Origin: Sphingobacterium sp. FBM7-1
GTDB taxonomy: Bacteria > Bacteroidota > Bacteroidia > Sphingobacteriales > Sphingobacteriaceae
Direction: 5' to 3'
DNA length: 64,000 nucleotides
Assembly: GCF_020687765.1 (NCBI RefSeq)
Contig: NZ_JAJEWJ010000002.1
Coordinates: 62,001-126,000, forward strand
Shown here: piece by piece, positions 26,066 through 35,163 of the stretch
Layout of the letters: each line of letters starts with the position of its first letter
Position numbering within the stretch: position 1 is the stretch's first letter
The notes under the pieces: model-generated
Seen by the model: only the letters and a program-made list of their open reading frames with translations
Database searches by the model: none
Told to the model about the DNA's origin: nothing
Made by a program: the position numbers and the translations under genes

Positions 26066-26420
26066 GATTTTTTTATTGTTGATGTGTGTTCTTACCTATA
26101 TTTTTCAGCTCTAGACCGCTGTTTGCAAATAATTTTATGTTTGGCAATAATGTCGATTTCGCTTGTAAAAAAGACAATTCCCTATGTCTGTTCACGTCTT
26201 TTTATCAACGTAATATTAATTTCGGTGCAAAGGAAAGTGTTTTGTGCTTGATATTCAACAGGGCATGTTCAAGCATAGCGTTGTTTTGTTATGTGTTGTT
26301 GTTGATATAGCAAAATAATGCTATGGCTTGCGATAGGTTTTGTAGTAGATAAGCTATATTTACAACTTCTGTTGCATTTGATGAATAAAGTATTAATTTT
26401 TAATAAGATATTGCGCAAAT
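26066..26420. other. Divergent regulatory gap between fimbrillin operon and LuxR regulator
   Basis: 355 bases, A/T-rich, no gene seen. It holds a probable minus-strand promoter at 26228-26258. No inverted repeats that would suggest an invertible promoter were found by eye. Confidence 0.6.
26228..26258 (-). promoter_or_regulatory. Promoter of the small-peptide/fimbrillin operon
   Basis: On the minus strand TTG is followed after 20 bases by TTCCTTTG, close to the Bacteroidota -33/-7 pattern (TTTG, 19-21 bases, TAnnTTTG). It predicts a leader of about 160 bases before the 60-codon gene. Confidence 0.45.
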
Positions 26421-27047
26421 ATGAAAAGTTTAACATGCGCTGCTGTATTAGATGATCATTTGCTGTTTGCGGATTCTTTTGCGCTTCTGCTACAGAAGTA
26501 CGGTACATTTGAAGCTGTTTCCTCGTTTAGTAAAGTAGATGATTTTTTGGGTTTTCTCCAGTCTTTTGGTGATCAAAAACTCTATGTTTTCTTGGATTAT
26601 TATCTATCGGAGGGGAACGGACTTTCTATATTTACAGATATTAAAAGATGGAATAAGCAGGCCAAGACTATCTTTGTTACCAGCGCGATTTCTCCTGCGG
26701 TGATTAAAAACATCGTAAAGTATAAACCGCATGGTATCATTAGTAAATTTGCCGATATAAAGGAAGTCGTAAAGTGTATCAAGCTCGTCGAAAGTGGGAT
26801 AAGCCATATTGATCCGCGATTTGCGGCTTTGTTAACGCAGCCTGATAAACCGGGTATAAATCTTACGCCCCGGGAAATCGAATTGTTGAAATATTTCTCG
26901 CAGGGAAACAGCATCGCCGAAACGGCAGCTAAGACATTCCTCAGTCCACATACGGTGGTGGCCCACCGTCGAAAAATGATGGCGAAGGTGAAGTGCCGTA
27001 CCATAGCGGAGCTGCTTACCTACGCTCGGGATAACGAAGTTATTTAA
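26421..27047 (+). CDS. LuxR/NarL-type response regulator (orphan)
   Basis: 208 residues. Receiver domain 1-125 with acidic pair D11-D12, phosphoacceptor D59 in VFLDYYLSEGNG, T87 and K109. C-terminal LuxR HTH (about 145-205) with LTPREIELLKYFSQGNSIAE and FLSPHTVVAHRRKMMAKV. No histidine kinase gene lies nearby. It is divergent from the fimbrillin operon, 355 bases away, so regulation of that operon is a reasonable inference, not shown. Its last four bases overlap the end of the convergent phosphatase-fold gene. Confidence 0.92.
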   Translation: MKSLTCAAVLDDHLLFADSFALLLQKYGTFEAVSSFSKVDDFLGFLQSFGDQKLYVFLDYYLSEGNGLSIFTDIKRWNKQAKTIFVTSAISPAVIKNIVKYKPHGIISKFADIKEVVKCIKLVESGISHIDPRFAALLTQPDKPGINLTPREIELLKYFSQGNSIAETAAKTFLSPHTVVAHRRKMMAKVKCRTIAELLTYARDNEVI

Positions 27048-28168
27048 TGCTTATCGGTTACTAACCGAATATCCGCAAAAATGGGATAATGGTCGGAAAG
27101 CTCCTGCTTTATGATCTGGTAGTTTTCCACTTGAAACTGTGGACTACAGAAGATATAGTCGATCTGGAAGATTGGCAGCATCTCGTAATGGGTAACGCCC
27201 CATCCTTGTCCTTTTTCCTGAAAGGTGTTTTTCATGCCTTTTCCGATAAGGTTCACACTATAGGACATGGGGGTGTCATTGAAATCACCGGTGATGATAA
27301 TGGGATAGTGTGTAGCTTCTATATGATGGCGTAAGGCTTCTGCTTGTTGGCTGCGACGCTCGAAGGCATATTTCAATTTTCTTCCTACTCGAGTAGTAGC
27401 TTGCTCTTCATGGGCTGTATTGGAGGGGTTTTGGATAAATTCTTTGTCTTCTGTCTGCAGGCCAAAAGAACGTAAGTGTACATTATATACGCGGATGGTA
27501 TCCGAACTTTTTACGATATCGGCAAAGGTAATCCGGTTGATCCCATACTCACTTTCTGTGATTGTACCCGAATGGATAATGGGGTATTTTGAAAAAATAA
27601 TTTGTCCGTAGCCTTCGTGTTCACTTTTGTTGGCTGGTTCAAAAAAGTAATCTTGGAGCCCGCTCTCGGCCAAAATGCGGTCGCTCATTTGTTTGGTACC
27701 TTTGATCTTCGTGAAAAACTCTTGTATGGAGAGGATATCAGGATCTGTATTTTTGATGAGTGATACGACTTCGTCCCGGATTGTATTGGAGGAGGTTTCC
27801 TTTACTTCATTGAAAAGGTGAGCGTTGAAACTCATCACGCGTATCGCGTTTTCTTTTTTGCTGATATCTTTCTGTTTAGTGCGAAAACCGATGTGCTGGG
27901 TGAGTAAATTCCATCCGAAAAGAATCGGAACTAAAGTGTAGAATATATAGGCCGGCCGCCGGACCAACCAGTATAATACAAAGCCGATATTAACGATAAG
28001 GATGGGTAGGTAGCCTAAGCCGAAGAAAGGAAGAAACCAAGCTGCTTTGGGATTGATGAAAGATGCTGCATAACTTAATAACAAGAAGCATACCGCAACC
28101 ATGTTACATAGAAATACCGTTTTGCTAAAATAACCTAAATCCTTTTTGAAGAATCCCTTCTTTGCCAT
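27044..28168 (-). CDS. Endonuclease/exonuclease/phosphatase-family membrane protein
   Basis: 374 residues. Three N-terminal hydrophobic segments (about 18-36, 42-67, 73-92) anchor an EEP-fold catalytic domain with the metal and catalytic residues in MSFNAHLFN (N115), LSIQEFF (E150), IIITGDFNDTP (about 300) and the C-terminal SDHYP (about 363). Substrate unknown; could be a nucleic acid, phospholipid or inositol phosphate. It starts 2 bases after a rhomboid-family gene and ends a mutL-rhomboid-rhomboid-EEP run. Its 3' two thirds are duplicated at 23445-24142. Confidence 0.88.
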   Translation of the reverse strand: MAKKGFFKKDLGYFSKTVFLCNMVAVCFLLLSYAASFINPKAAWFLPFFGLGYLPILIVNIGFVLYWLVRRPAYIFYTLVPILFGWNLLTQHIGFRTKQKDISKKENAIRVMSFNAHLFNEVKETSSNTIRDEVVSLIKNTDPDILSIQEFFTKIKGTKQMSDRILAESGLQDYFFEPANKSEHEGYGQIIFSKYPIIHSGTITESEYGINRITFADIVKSSDTIRVYNVHLRSFGLQTEDKEFIQNPSNTAHEEQATTRVGRKLKYAFERRSQQAEALRHHIEATHYPIIITGDFNDTPMSYSVNLIGKGMKNTFQEKGQGWGVTHYEMLPIFQIDYIFCSPQFQVENYQIIKQELSDHYPIFADIRLVTDKH

Positions 28169-28170
28169 GG

Positions 28171-29064
28171 CTACTTATCGTCCTTACTTGCTTTGAATAG
28201 CACTTCTTTCTCCCGTGAAGTTAAGCTTTCATACCCGCCTACGGAAATTTTATCCAATATTTCGTCTACTTCTTCCTGGTTGGGGAGATCGGATACATGT
28301 CGGTAGTTACGGTAAGCTGCTGGTGCTGATTTGTTTTGGTGCACTACTTTCATTTTCGATTTCCGGGTTAAATTTTTTAGCGTGAACGCACTAAAATCGT
28401 TCCCTTTATTCAAGGATTGGATAAAGAAGATGCCCCAGCCGGCTGCTGCGAGAAAGCTGATGCCTCCTGCTTTATTCATAAGACCGGTAAAGATCAGCTC
28501 TATACCGATATAAACAAGGGCGATGGTTTTTAAGGAGAGTGTACCTAGTAGAAATAGGCGTATTTCGTAACGGGGTACGAGTGTGGCTATGGCGGCCACT
28601 AGTGCTCCCAAAGGAAAGGTGGCGCTGCGAAAAGATAGCTGTACACTGTTTTGCAGTAGGGGGATAAAGCCAAGACCCAAATACAAGCATGCTCCTAGAA
28701 AGGCTGCGCTGAAGTAGAGAAACAAAAACTGTTTTCTGCTAAGAAAGTTCAGGAAAATATTGCCCATCCAGTATAACCACAGGCAGTCAAATAGCAATTG
28801 AAACAAGCCGGTATATAGGAAGGAATAGGTAGCTATAGACCAGGGTTGCTTCAGGAAATGGCTGAAGGATATGGGTAAACTCAGATAGTCGATAGCATAA
28901 TCATACAGGGATACCTGAAGGACATTAACCTCCTTTAAAAGGTCAAAAATATGGATAAGTACAAAGAGAATAACTTGTACAGATATGATAAAAGGAATGG
29001 GAGACTTACTTTGGTAAGTATCCCGCCAAAATGTTTTTAACACACTCTCTTTCATCTTTAGCAC
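28171..29064 (-). CDS. Rhomboid-like membrane protein lacking catalytic residues
   Basis: 297 residues, about six TM segments (residues 23-215) in a rhomboid-type arrangement, then a cytoplasmic tail ending VDEILDKISVGGYESLTSRE, a short conserved helical motif often following rhomboids in this group. Compared with the neighbour at 29072, the GASG serine is replaced (SATFPLGAL) and the AHVGG histidine position reads AAAGW. It is therefore probably a pseudoprotease. Gaps of 7 and 2 bases to neighbours indicate co-translation in one operon. Confidence 0.82.
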   Translation of the reverse strand: MLKMKESVLKTFWRDTYQSKSPIPFIISVQVILFVLIHIFDLLKEVNVLQVSLYDYAIDYLSLPISFSHFLKQPWSIATYSFLYTGLFQLLFDCLWLYWMGNIFLNFLSRKQFLFLYFSAAFLGACLYLGLGFIPLLQNSVQLSFRSATFPLGALVAAIATLVPRYEIRLFLLGTLSLKTIALVYIGIELIFTGLMNKAGGISFLAAAGWGIFFIQSLNKGNDFSAFTLKNLTRKSKMKVVHQNKSAPAAYRNYRHVSDLPNQEEVDEILDKISVGGYESLTSREKEVLFKASKDDK

Positions 29065-29071
29065 TTATCGA

Positions 29072-29788
29072 TTAATACATACTTCCCCTGCGTACCCCCC
29101 AAACTTTAAGAAGGATATAAGCAAATAAGGCACCTCCAACGTGCGCGAGGTGGGCAATTGATCCGCCGGAATTTGAAAAACCTAAATATATCTCAATTAA
29201 AATTAAAACGGGAATAAAATACTTTGCTTTAATGGGAACCGGAATAAAAAAGAGGTAGAGCGACATGTTTGGAAACAGGTAAGCAAAGGCGAGGAGCAAT
29301 CCATAGATGGCACCGGATGCACCGACTAAGGGTGTGCCGTAGATAGAGGCTAGTGTATTGAATTCACTTTGGGTCACATCAAGCTGAGAACTCACACGGT
29401 TATTCAACATATCGAAGTTTAGGTATTCGGCAGCTCTGACGGTGCCTGCGATATTGTATACTTCGGCCGCTTGCACGCCATACTGCAAGACCAGCGCTCC
29501 AATACCACAGATGAGGTAGAAATTGATAAAGCGTTTAGATCCTAAAACCTGTTCTATAATGGAGCCGAACATCACCAATGCGAACATATTGAAGAAAATG
29601 TGGGCGAATCCGCCATGCATAAACATATAGGTAATCACCTGCCAAATATGGAAGAAAGGGGAATCCGGATAAAATACGCCGAAAAAACGGGGTGCTTGCA
29701 AAAAAATCGCCGAGCCGATAAAGCATATCACATTAATGATAAGCAGGTTTTTGACTACGGGGGTTAAATTCGAGAAGAGATTGTTCAT
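29072..29788 (-). CDS. Rhomboid family intramembrane serine protease
   Basis: 238 residues, six TM segments. The catalytic serine is S158 in GASGAIYG and the catalytic histidine H216 in AHVGGALF; the HGGFAHIFFNM motif (59-69) provides the oxyanion-region His and Asn. No long cytoplasmic domain. Sits 28 bases downstream of mutL and 7 bases upstream of the inactive paralogue. Natural substrates are unknown. Confidence 0.93.
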   Translation of the reverse strand: MNNLFSNLTPVVKNLLIINVICFIGSAIFLQAPRFFGVFYPDSPFFHIWQVITYMFMHGGFAHIFFNMFALVMFGSIIEQVLGSKRFINFYLICGIGALVLQYGVQAAEVYNIAGTVRAAEYLNFDMLNNRVSSQLDVTQSEFNTLASIYGTPLVGASGAIYGLLLAFAYLFPNMSLYLFFIPVPIKAKYFIPVLILIEIYLGFSNSGGSIAHLAHVGGALFAYILLKVWGVRRGSMY

Positions 29789-29816
29789 ATACGCTATGTT
29801 GTAGGTCGTAAAATGT

Positions 29817-31697
29817 TTAGTTTTTATTAAATCGTTCCATGAGCTCTTGCAAGGTAATCGTCACTACAATCGGCTTGCCATGTATAGATATACTTGGTGA
29901 GGGGGTGGCAAAGAGTTTGTCGATCAACTCCGACATCTCTTGGTTGTTTAATGCTGTTCCCGGTTTTATCGCCGCATTTTTTGCAAGACTACGTGCTAAG
30001 TTTTCTCTTTTATTAAGTTGTAATTTGTCTTTATTGTTTTTAAAGTCTTCTAAAAGCTGTTCTAGTATTTTTGTCTCATTGATACCCAAACCTAAATCGG
30101 CCGGTATACCGTCAACCACGAATGTCGTTTTACCGAAAGGACGAACCTGAAATCCTAAAGTTTGAATTTCGGGTAGGATGTCTTCCATCAATGCGTAATC
30201 CGCAGGGTTGAGTTCGATAGTTTGCGGAAATAAACTTTGCTGGCTGATTCCCTGATTATGTGTCAACTGTTCGAGATAATGTTCGAAAAGAATTCGTTCG
30301 TGGGCGGCTTGCTGGTCAATAAGCATGAAGCCCGAATGAATTTGGGACACGATAAAGCGGTTATGTAACTGAAAAAATTGTTTTGTTCCTTCCTGAAACG
30401 TGTTGGTTTTTTCTGTATCCGGCCTTGGATCTTCCTTTGTTTCAGGTTGATGTAATGAAAGTTGTTCAGACGGCTCTTCTTGAGCAATCTGGTATAGCGT
30501 ATCCCAGTTTTGTGGAATGCCGGCCTTTTTTTCTAGTCCGGCGGCATAGCTCGATGCTCGTAAGCTCCCTGAAGTGGATTTGGTGTCTTCGAAGGGGTTA
30601 AAATCCGGGTTGAAGGAGATTGTCGGTGCTTGAATCTCTTCTAAAGGCTTGTTGGTGATGAAGTTGCTGAAACTCGTTTCTTGATTGAAATCTAAGGTTG
30701 GTGCGATGTTGTACCGACCTAAAGAACGTTTGACGGTAGACCGCAAAATGGCATACATCGCTTTATCGTCTTCGTATTTGATTTCTGTTTTCGTGGGATG
30801 GACGTTTATATCAATTTTTGAAGGATCGATCTCAATAAACAGTACATACAATGGATAGGCGTCTGCGGGAAGGATGTCTTCGTAGGCATTCATGACGGCG
30901 TGATGAAGATAGGGGTCCTTGACGAAGCGCTTGTTGACAAAGAAAAACTGTTCGCCACGGGTTTTCTTTGCAAATTCGGGCTTGCCGATAAATCCATTTA
31001 CCGTAATAATGGTCGTGTCTTCTTCCACGGGTACGAGGCGTTGGTTATAGCTATTCCCGAAGAGATGGACGATTCGCTGTTTCAATGCTTCGGCTGGTAA
31101 ATGAAAGAGTTCATTGCCATCGCTGTGCAAACTGAAAAATATCTTCGGGTGCGCTAAGGCTACGCGTTGAAATTCGTCAATGATATGACGCATTTCAACA
31201 GCATTACTTTTTAGAAAGTTACGACGGGCTGGAATGTTATAAAAAAGATTTTTTACACAGATGCTTGTGCCCGGTGATAGGGCTTCCGGTTCTTCACGGA
31301 CGACCTTGGAGCCTTCTATCTGTATCATGGTGCCTAATTCATCTTCCACACGCCTGCTTTTAAGTTCTACCTGTGCAATGGCAGCGATAGAAGCTAAGGC
31401 TTCTCCACGAAAACCCATCGTGCGGATGGCAAACAGATCTTCTGCCTGGCGTATTTTGGATGTAGCATGTCTTTCGAAGCAAAGACGGGCGTCGGTCGTG
31501 CTCATGCCGCACCCGTTATCGATCACTTGTATGAGGGATTTTCCGGCGTCTTTAACGATAAGCCGAATGTTGTCCGCCCCTGAATCGATTGCGTTTTCAA
31601 TAAGTTCCTTTACGGCAGAAGCGGGACGTTGTACCACCTCTCCTGCAGCGATCTGATTGGCGACCGAATCCGGAAGTAACTGTATAATGTCTGACAT
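29817..31697 (-). CDS. mutL: DNA mismatch repair protein MutL
   Basis: 626 residues from ATG 31697 (MSDIIQLLPDSVANQIAAGE). GHKL ATPase motifs ELIENAIDSGADNI (about 31), DNGCGM and GFRGEALASI (about 80). The C-terminal dimerisation domain (about 440-626) contains DQQAAHERILFE, matching the endonuclease motif DQHA(x)2E(x)4E except Gln for His, so this MutL may nick DNA as in organisms without MutH. The frame could extend to 31748, but a TAACTTTG box lies between, so the shorter start is right. First gene of a run with two rhomboid genes and an EEP gene. Confidence 0.96.
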   Translation of the reverse strand: MSDIIQLLPDSVANQIAAGEVVQRPASAVKELIENAIDSGADNIRLIVKDAGKSLIQVIDNGCGMSTTDARLCFERHATSKIRQAEDLFAIRTMGFRGEALASIAAIAQVELKSRRVEDELGTMIQIEGSKVVREEPEALSPGTSICVKNLFYNIPARRNFLKSNAVEMRHIIDEFQRVALAHPKIFFSLHSDGNELFHLPAEALKQRIVHLFGNSYNQRLVPVEEDTTIITVNGFIGKPEFAKKTRGEQFFFVNKRFVKDPYLHHAVMNAYEDILPADAYPLYVLFIEIDPSKIDINVHPTKTEIKYEDDKAMYAILRSTVKRSLGRYNIAPTLDFNQETSFSNFITNKPLEEIQAPTISFNPDFNPFEDTKSTSGSLRASSYAAGLEKKAGIPQNWDTLYQIAQEEPSEQLSLHQPETKEDPRPDTEKTNTFQEGTKQFFQLHNRFIVSQIHSGFMLIDQQAAHERILFEHYLEQLTHNQGISQQSLFPQTIELNPADYALMEDILPEIQTLGFQVRPFGKTTFVVDGIPADLGLGINETKILEQLLEDFKNNKDKLQLNKRENLARSLAKNAAIKPGTALNNQEMSELIDKLFATPSPSISIHGKPIVVTITLQELMERFNKN

Positions 31698-31705
31698 ACG
31701 AAAAA

Positions 31706-31713
31706 CAAAGTTA
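31706..31713 (-). promoter_or_regulatory. -7 box for mutL
   Basis: Minus strand reads TAACTTTG and is only 8 bases from the ATG at 31697. Transcription starting a few bases after the box would give an almost leaderless mRNA. Confidence 0.55.
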
Positions 31714-31772
31714 CGAAAATTTTGGATGTACTTTTTCGTAACACACAACTACTTTGCGAGTCTTGGTTGTCG

Positions 31773-34628
31773 CTATTGTTCGTTCATTTCCATTTTCAAA
31801 AATCTCGCTGTTTCATTGTCTTCTTGTTGAGCAAGATCTTCGGGCAAGCCGGCAAACATCAACTGTCCGCCATTTTTTCCACCTTCGGGTCCCATATCAA
31901 TTACCCAGTCAGCTGTTTTAACTACATCCAAGTTGTGTTCGATGATTAATACAGTGTTTCCTCGGTCAACTAGGCGATTAATAACGCCTAATAAAACATT
32001 GACGTCTTCGAAATGGAGTCCGGTAGTGGGTTCATCCAGAATATAAAATGTATTTCCGGTATCTTTTTTGGATAATTCGGTGGCGAGTTTTACCCGTTGA
32101 GCTTCCCCGCCAGATAGGGTGGTGGAGGATTGTCCTAACGTAATGTAACCTAGTCCGACATCCTGTAAGGTTTTTATTTTCCGATAGATGGACGGAATGT
32201 TTTCAAAAAAATCGACAGCTTCGTCAATACTCATGTCCAATACATCAGCAATAGATTTTCCGCGAAAGCGTACTTCTAAAGTCTCTCGGTTATAGCGTTT
32301 TCCATGGCAAGTTTCGCACGGAACTTGTACGTCGGGCAAAAAATTCATTTCAATAATTTTCATGCCGCCCCCTTGGCAGGTTTCACAACGTCCGCCTTTG
32401 ACGTTAAAGGAAAATCTCCCCGGTTTGTAGCCCCGTATTTTGGCTTCGGGTAGCTGGACAAACAGGGTGCGTATATCGGAGAAGACCCCTGTATAAGTGG
32501 ATGCGTTGGAACGTGGAGTGCGTCCAATTGGACTCTGGTTGATTTCGATTACCTTGTCTATATGCTCGATTCCGTTTATCTTTTTGTAAGGGAGGGGATT
32601 GCCTTTCGCACGGAAAAAATGCTTGTTCAAGATAGGGTAAAGTGTACCGGTAATCAGGCTGGATTTTCCGGATCCGGAGACGCCTGTTACTAAGATTAGT
32701 TTTCCTAAAGGAAAGTTTACCTGTACATTCTTGAGGTTATTCCCGGAAGCGCCTTTTAATGATAATGTTTTGCCGTTTCCCTTGCGCCGATGGGTAGGGA
32801 TAGCGACTTCTTTTTGTCCGTTAAGATATTGCGCGGTTAATGTGTTGGCTTGCATGAGTTCTTGTGGGGTTCCTTGGGTCACGACCTCTCCGCCGTGTAT
32901 GCCAGCCTCTGGCCCCATATCGATGACGTAGTCCGCCTGTAAGATCATGTCTTTATCGTGCTCTACCACTAAAACGGAATTGCCAATATCACGCAGATTT
33001 TTTAGTGATTTGATGAGACGTTCGTTGTCCCGTTGATGGAGTCCGATACTCGGCTCATCGAGGATGTATAAAACATTTACGAGTTGAGAGCCTATTTGTG
33101 TGGCTAAACGAATTCGTTGGGCTTCGCCGCCGGATAGGGTTTTGGATGAACGATCTAACGTGAGGTAACTTAATCCAACATCGAGGAGAAAGCCTATTCG
33201 CGCACGTATTTCCTTCAGAATTTCGGCTGCAATGGTGTTCTGTCGATCATTGAGGCGGCTTTCTAGATCATGAAACCAATTATGGAGGGTCGTGATATCC
33301 ATGCTAGCCAGTTCCGAGATGTTTTTTTGATCGATTTTAAAATGTAACGACTCTTTTTTCAATCGCGCGCCGTCGCATGTCGGGCATACGGCCTTGGTGC
33401 GGAAATCTTCTAAGATAGGTGTGTCATCCGAATTTCGTCTATTGATTTCCTCGAGCATGTTAAAGAGGCCCGTAAATTGGATTTTGTATTCGCGAGCGCC
33501 ATAACTGCCGTAAGAAATCGTAAGGTTCAGGGGCTCGTCGCCACCGAAAAGAAGGGTGTCCAGTTGTTCTTCGGTTAGTTTTTCAATGGGGTTGGTCAAC
33601 GAAAAATCTAGCTTCTTAGCAACTGCTTTTATCACTTGGAATGTCCAAGAATCACGTGATGGTCCCAAGGGTAAAATAGCTCCCTTTTGTATACTTAGTT
33701 TTTTGTCGGGGACCACACTATCTTTGTCGAGCTCGAATACATAACCGAGGCCATCGCACTTGGGACACGCACCGTAGGGTGAGTTAAAAGAGAATGTATT
33801 GGGCTGCGGTTCGTCATAGGAGATACCAGACTCGGCGTCCATAAGATAACGACTGAAAAAGTGCTCGCGACCTTCTTTATTTGCAATTTTGATAATACCT
33901 TTCGCTACCTTCATCGCTTGCATGACGGATGTATACAGCCGCTTTTTATCGCCTTCGTTGGCATATAGTCGGTCTACAACGGTTTCAATATCGTGAATTT
34001 TGTACCGGTCGACTTGCATCTTAGGCACAAGATCCAAAATTTCGCCGTCTACACGTACTTTTGTGTAGCCTTGTTTTCTAATCTGTTCGAAAAGTTCGCG
34101 GTAATGGCCTTTACGGCCTTTTACAACGGGAGCTAAGATGTATATAGGCTCTTCTTTGAATTCGACGAGTATTCGTTCGACAATCTGTTCTTCAGACATA
34201 CGTTGCATGAGCTTGCCTGTTACGTAAGAATAGGCTTCACTTGCTCGAGCATACAGCAAACGGAGAAAATCGTATATTTCGGTGATGGTACCTACGGTTG
34301 ACCGCGGGTTCTTATTCGTTGTTTTCTGCTCAATAGATATTACCGGACTCAATCCGGATATTTTATCGACATCGGGACGCTCCATTCCGCCTAAAAACTG
34401 GCGGCTGTATGCGGAAAAAGTTTCCATGTAACGGCGCTGTCCTTCGGCGTAAATCGTATCAAAAGCGAGGGATGATTTACCACTACCGCTAAGTCCGGTA
34501 ATCACGACCAGTTCGTTGCGAGGAAAAGATACGTCAATGTTTTTGAGATTGTGTACCCGTGCGCCAAATACCTCAATTTCATGTTGTTCACCTAAATCTA
34601 TGGGGCTATGCTGCTTGGTAGAGCTCAT
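31773..34628 (-). CDS. uvrA: Excinuclease ABC subunit A
   Basis: Damage-recognition ATPase of nucleotide excision repair. 951 residues from ATG 34628. Two ABC modules: first Walker [14 protein letters not shown] (about 46), zinc fingers [11 protein letters not shown] and CPTCDGARL, signature [14 protein letters not shown]; second Walker [14 protein letters not shown] (about 650), zinc motif [10 protein letters not shown]...CETCHGKRY, signature [14 protein letters not shown]. The in-frame ATG at 34658 is excluded because it lies inside a TAACTTTG promoter box. Divergent from the DUF2157 gene across repeat copy E. Confidence 0.97.
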   Translation of the reverse strand: MSSTKQHSPIDLGEQHEIEVFGARVHNLKNIDVSFPRNELVVITGLSGSGKSSLAFDTIYAEGQRRYMETFSAYSRQFLGGMERPDVDKISGLSPVISIEQKTTNKNPRSTVGTITEIYDFLRLLYARASEAYSYVTGKLMQRMSEEQIVERILVEFKEEPIYILAPVVKGRKGHYRELFEQIRKQGYTKVRVDGEILDLVPKMQVDRYKIHDIETVVDRLYANEGDKKRLYTSVMQAMKVAKGIIKIANKEGREHFFSRYLMDAESGISYDEPQPNTFSFNSPYGACPKCDGLGYVFELDKDSVVPDKKLSIQKGAILPLGPSRDSWTFQVIKAVAKKLDFSLTNPIEKLTEEQLDTLLFGGDEPLNLTISYGSYGAREYKIQFTGLFNMLEEINRRNSDDTPILEDFRTKAVCPTCDGARLKKESLHFKIDQKNISELASMDITTLHNWFHDLESRLNDRQNTIAAEILKEIRARIGFLLDVGLSYLTLDRSSKTLSGGEAQRIRLATQIGSQLVNVLYILDEPSIGLHQRDNERLIKSLKNLRDIGNSVLVVEHDKDMILQADYVIDMGPEAGIHGGEVVTQGTPQELMQANTLTAQYLNGQKEVAIPTHRRKGNGKTLSLKGASGNNLKNVQVNFPLGKLILVTGVSGSGKSSLITGTLYPILNKHFFRAKGNPLPYKKINGIEHIDKVIEINQSPIGRTPRSNASTYTGVFSDIRTLFVQLPEAKIRGYKPGRFSFNVKGGRCETCQGGGMKIIEMNFLPDVQVPCETCHGKRYNRETLEVRFRGKSIADVLDMSIDEAVDFFENIPSIYRKIKTLQDVGLGYITLGQSSTTLSGGEAQRVKLATELSKKDTGNTFYILDEPTTGLHFEDVNVLLGVINRLVDRGNTVLIIEHNLDVVKTADWVIDMGPEGGKNGGQLMFAGLPEDLAQQEDNETARFLKMEMNEQ

Positions 34629-34655
34629 ATGATGTCGTCCTGAATTTGCAAATGA

Positions 34656-34663
34656 CAAAGTTA
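34656..34663 (-). promoter_or_regulatory. -7 box for uvrA
   Basis: Minus strand reads TAACTTTG, 27 bases before the ATG at 34628. No LexA-like palindrome was recognised beside it. Confidence 0.6.
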
Positions 34664-34671
34664 CGGTTTAT

Positions 34672-35108
34672 TTATCTTCTTTTTCCCCGTGAAAAAGAAA
34701 CAAAACCGAACGGAGTAAGCTCATGGATTCCGTAAAAATAAATATTTATCCATAAAGTCAAGACTGGCATTGTTCCGCTACCTTTACTTGTCTATTCCTA
34801 AACAGAACTCACCGCCTAAGGGCGGCTCAAACAGCTTTCTGTTTTAACGGAATACACTGCGTAAAGCTGCTCGCGGAACAATGCTAGGTCGTTTTAACCC
34901 GTATAACTGCTATAAATTAATGATCGCTTTTCATTTACGTATTTGCATCATCCCCTCCTTAACATTCAAGGTCGCATCAAAACCGAGCCCTTGGCGAGCT
35001 CAACGAAGTTAAACTTTGGCAAATGTAGGATTCCATTCTTAGCACTATCTCTAATGCCAAAGATTTTAAGCGACGAGTTTTGCATCACTTTTGCGATCAA
35101 AAGTGGTG
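34672..35108 (-). repeat. Long dispersed structured element, copy E (inverted)
   Basis: Read on the minus strand: hairpin 35086-35105 (CACTTTTG/CAAAAGTG); first long stem with arms near 35064 and 34970 (GTCGC.../...GCGAC), with an extra small GAGCTCGCCAAGGGCTC hairpin in the 3' arm; box GTTAAGGAGGGG at 34952-34963; second hairpin 34767-34884 with outer arms GCATTGTTCCGC/GCGGAACAATGC and inner AAACAGAA/TTCTGTTT. The apical core of copies A and C is replaced by a GCCGCCC-TTA-GGCGG hairpin. It ends in TTCTTTTT/AAAAAGAA at 34677-34699. It fills the divergent gap between uvrA and the DUF2157 gene. Confidence 0.85.
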
Positions 35109-35133
35109 TTATAAAAACTTGGCTGCTAATTTG

Positions 35134-35141
35134 TACCTTGG
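35134..35141 (+). promoter_or_regulatory. -7 box for the DUF2157 gene
   Basis: TACCTTGG resembles TAnnTTTG, 22 bases before the GTG at 35164. It lies just outside repeat copy E. Confidence 0.45.
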
Positions 35142-35163
35142 TATTAGCAAAAAAGGAAAAAGC

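Noticed and set aside
26066..26420. Invertible (phase-variable) promoter for the fimbrillin operon
   Set aside because: No inverted repeats flanking the promoter region and no recombinase gene were found; the repeats around the locus are direct.
34629..34658. uvrA start at the upstream ATG 34658
   Set aside because: This ATG lies inside the TAACTTTG promoter box, so the start must be ATG 34628.
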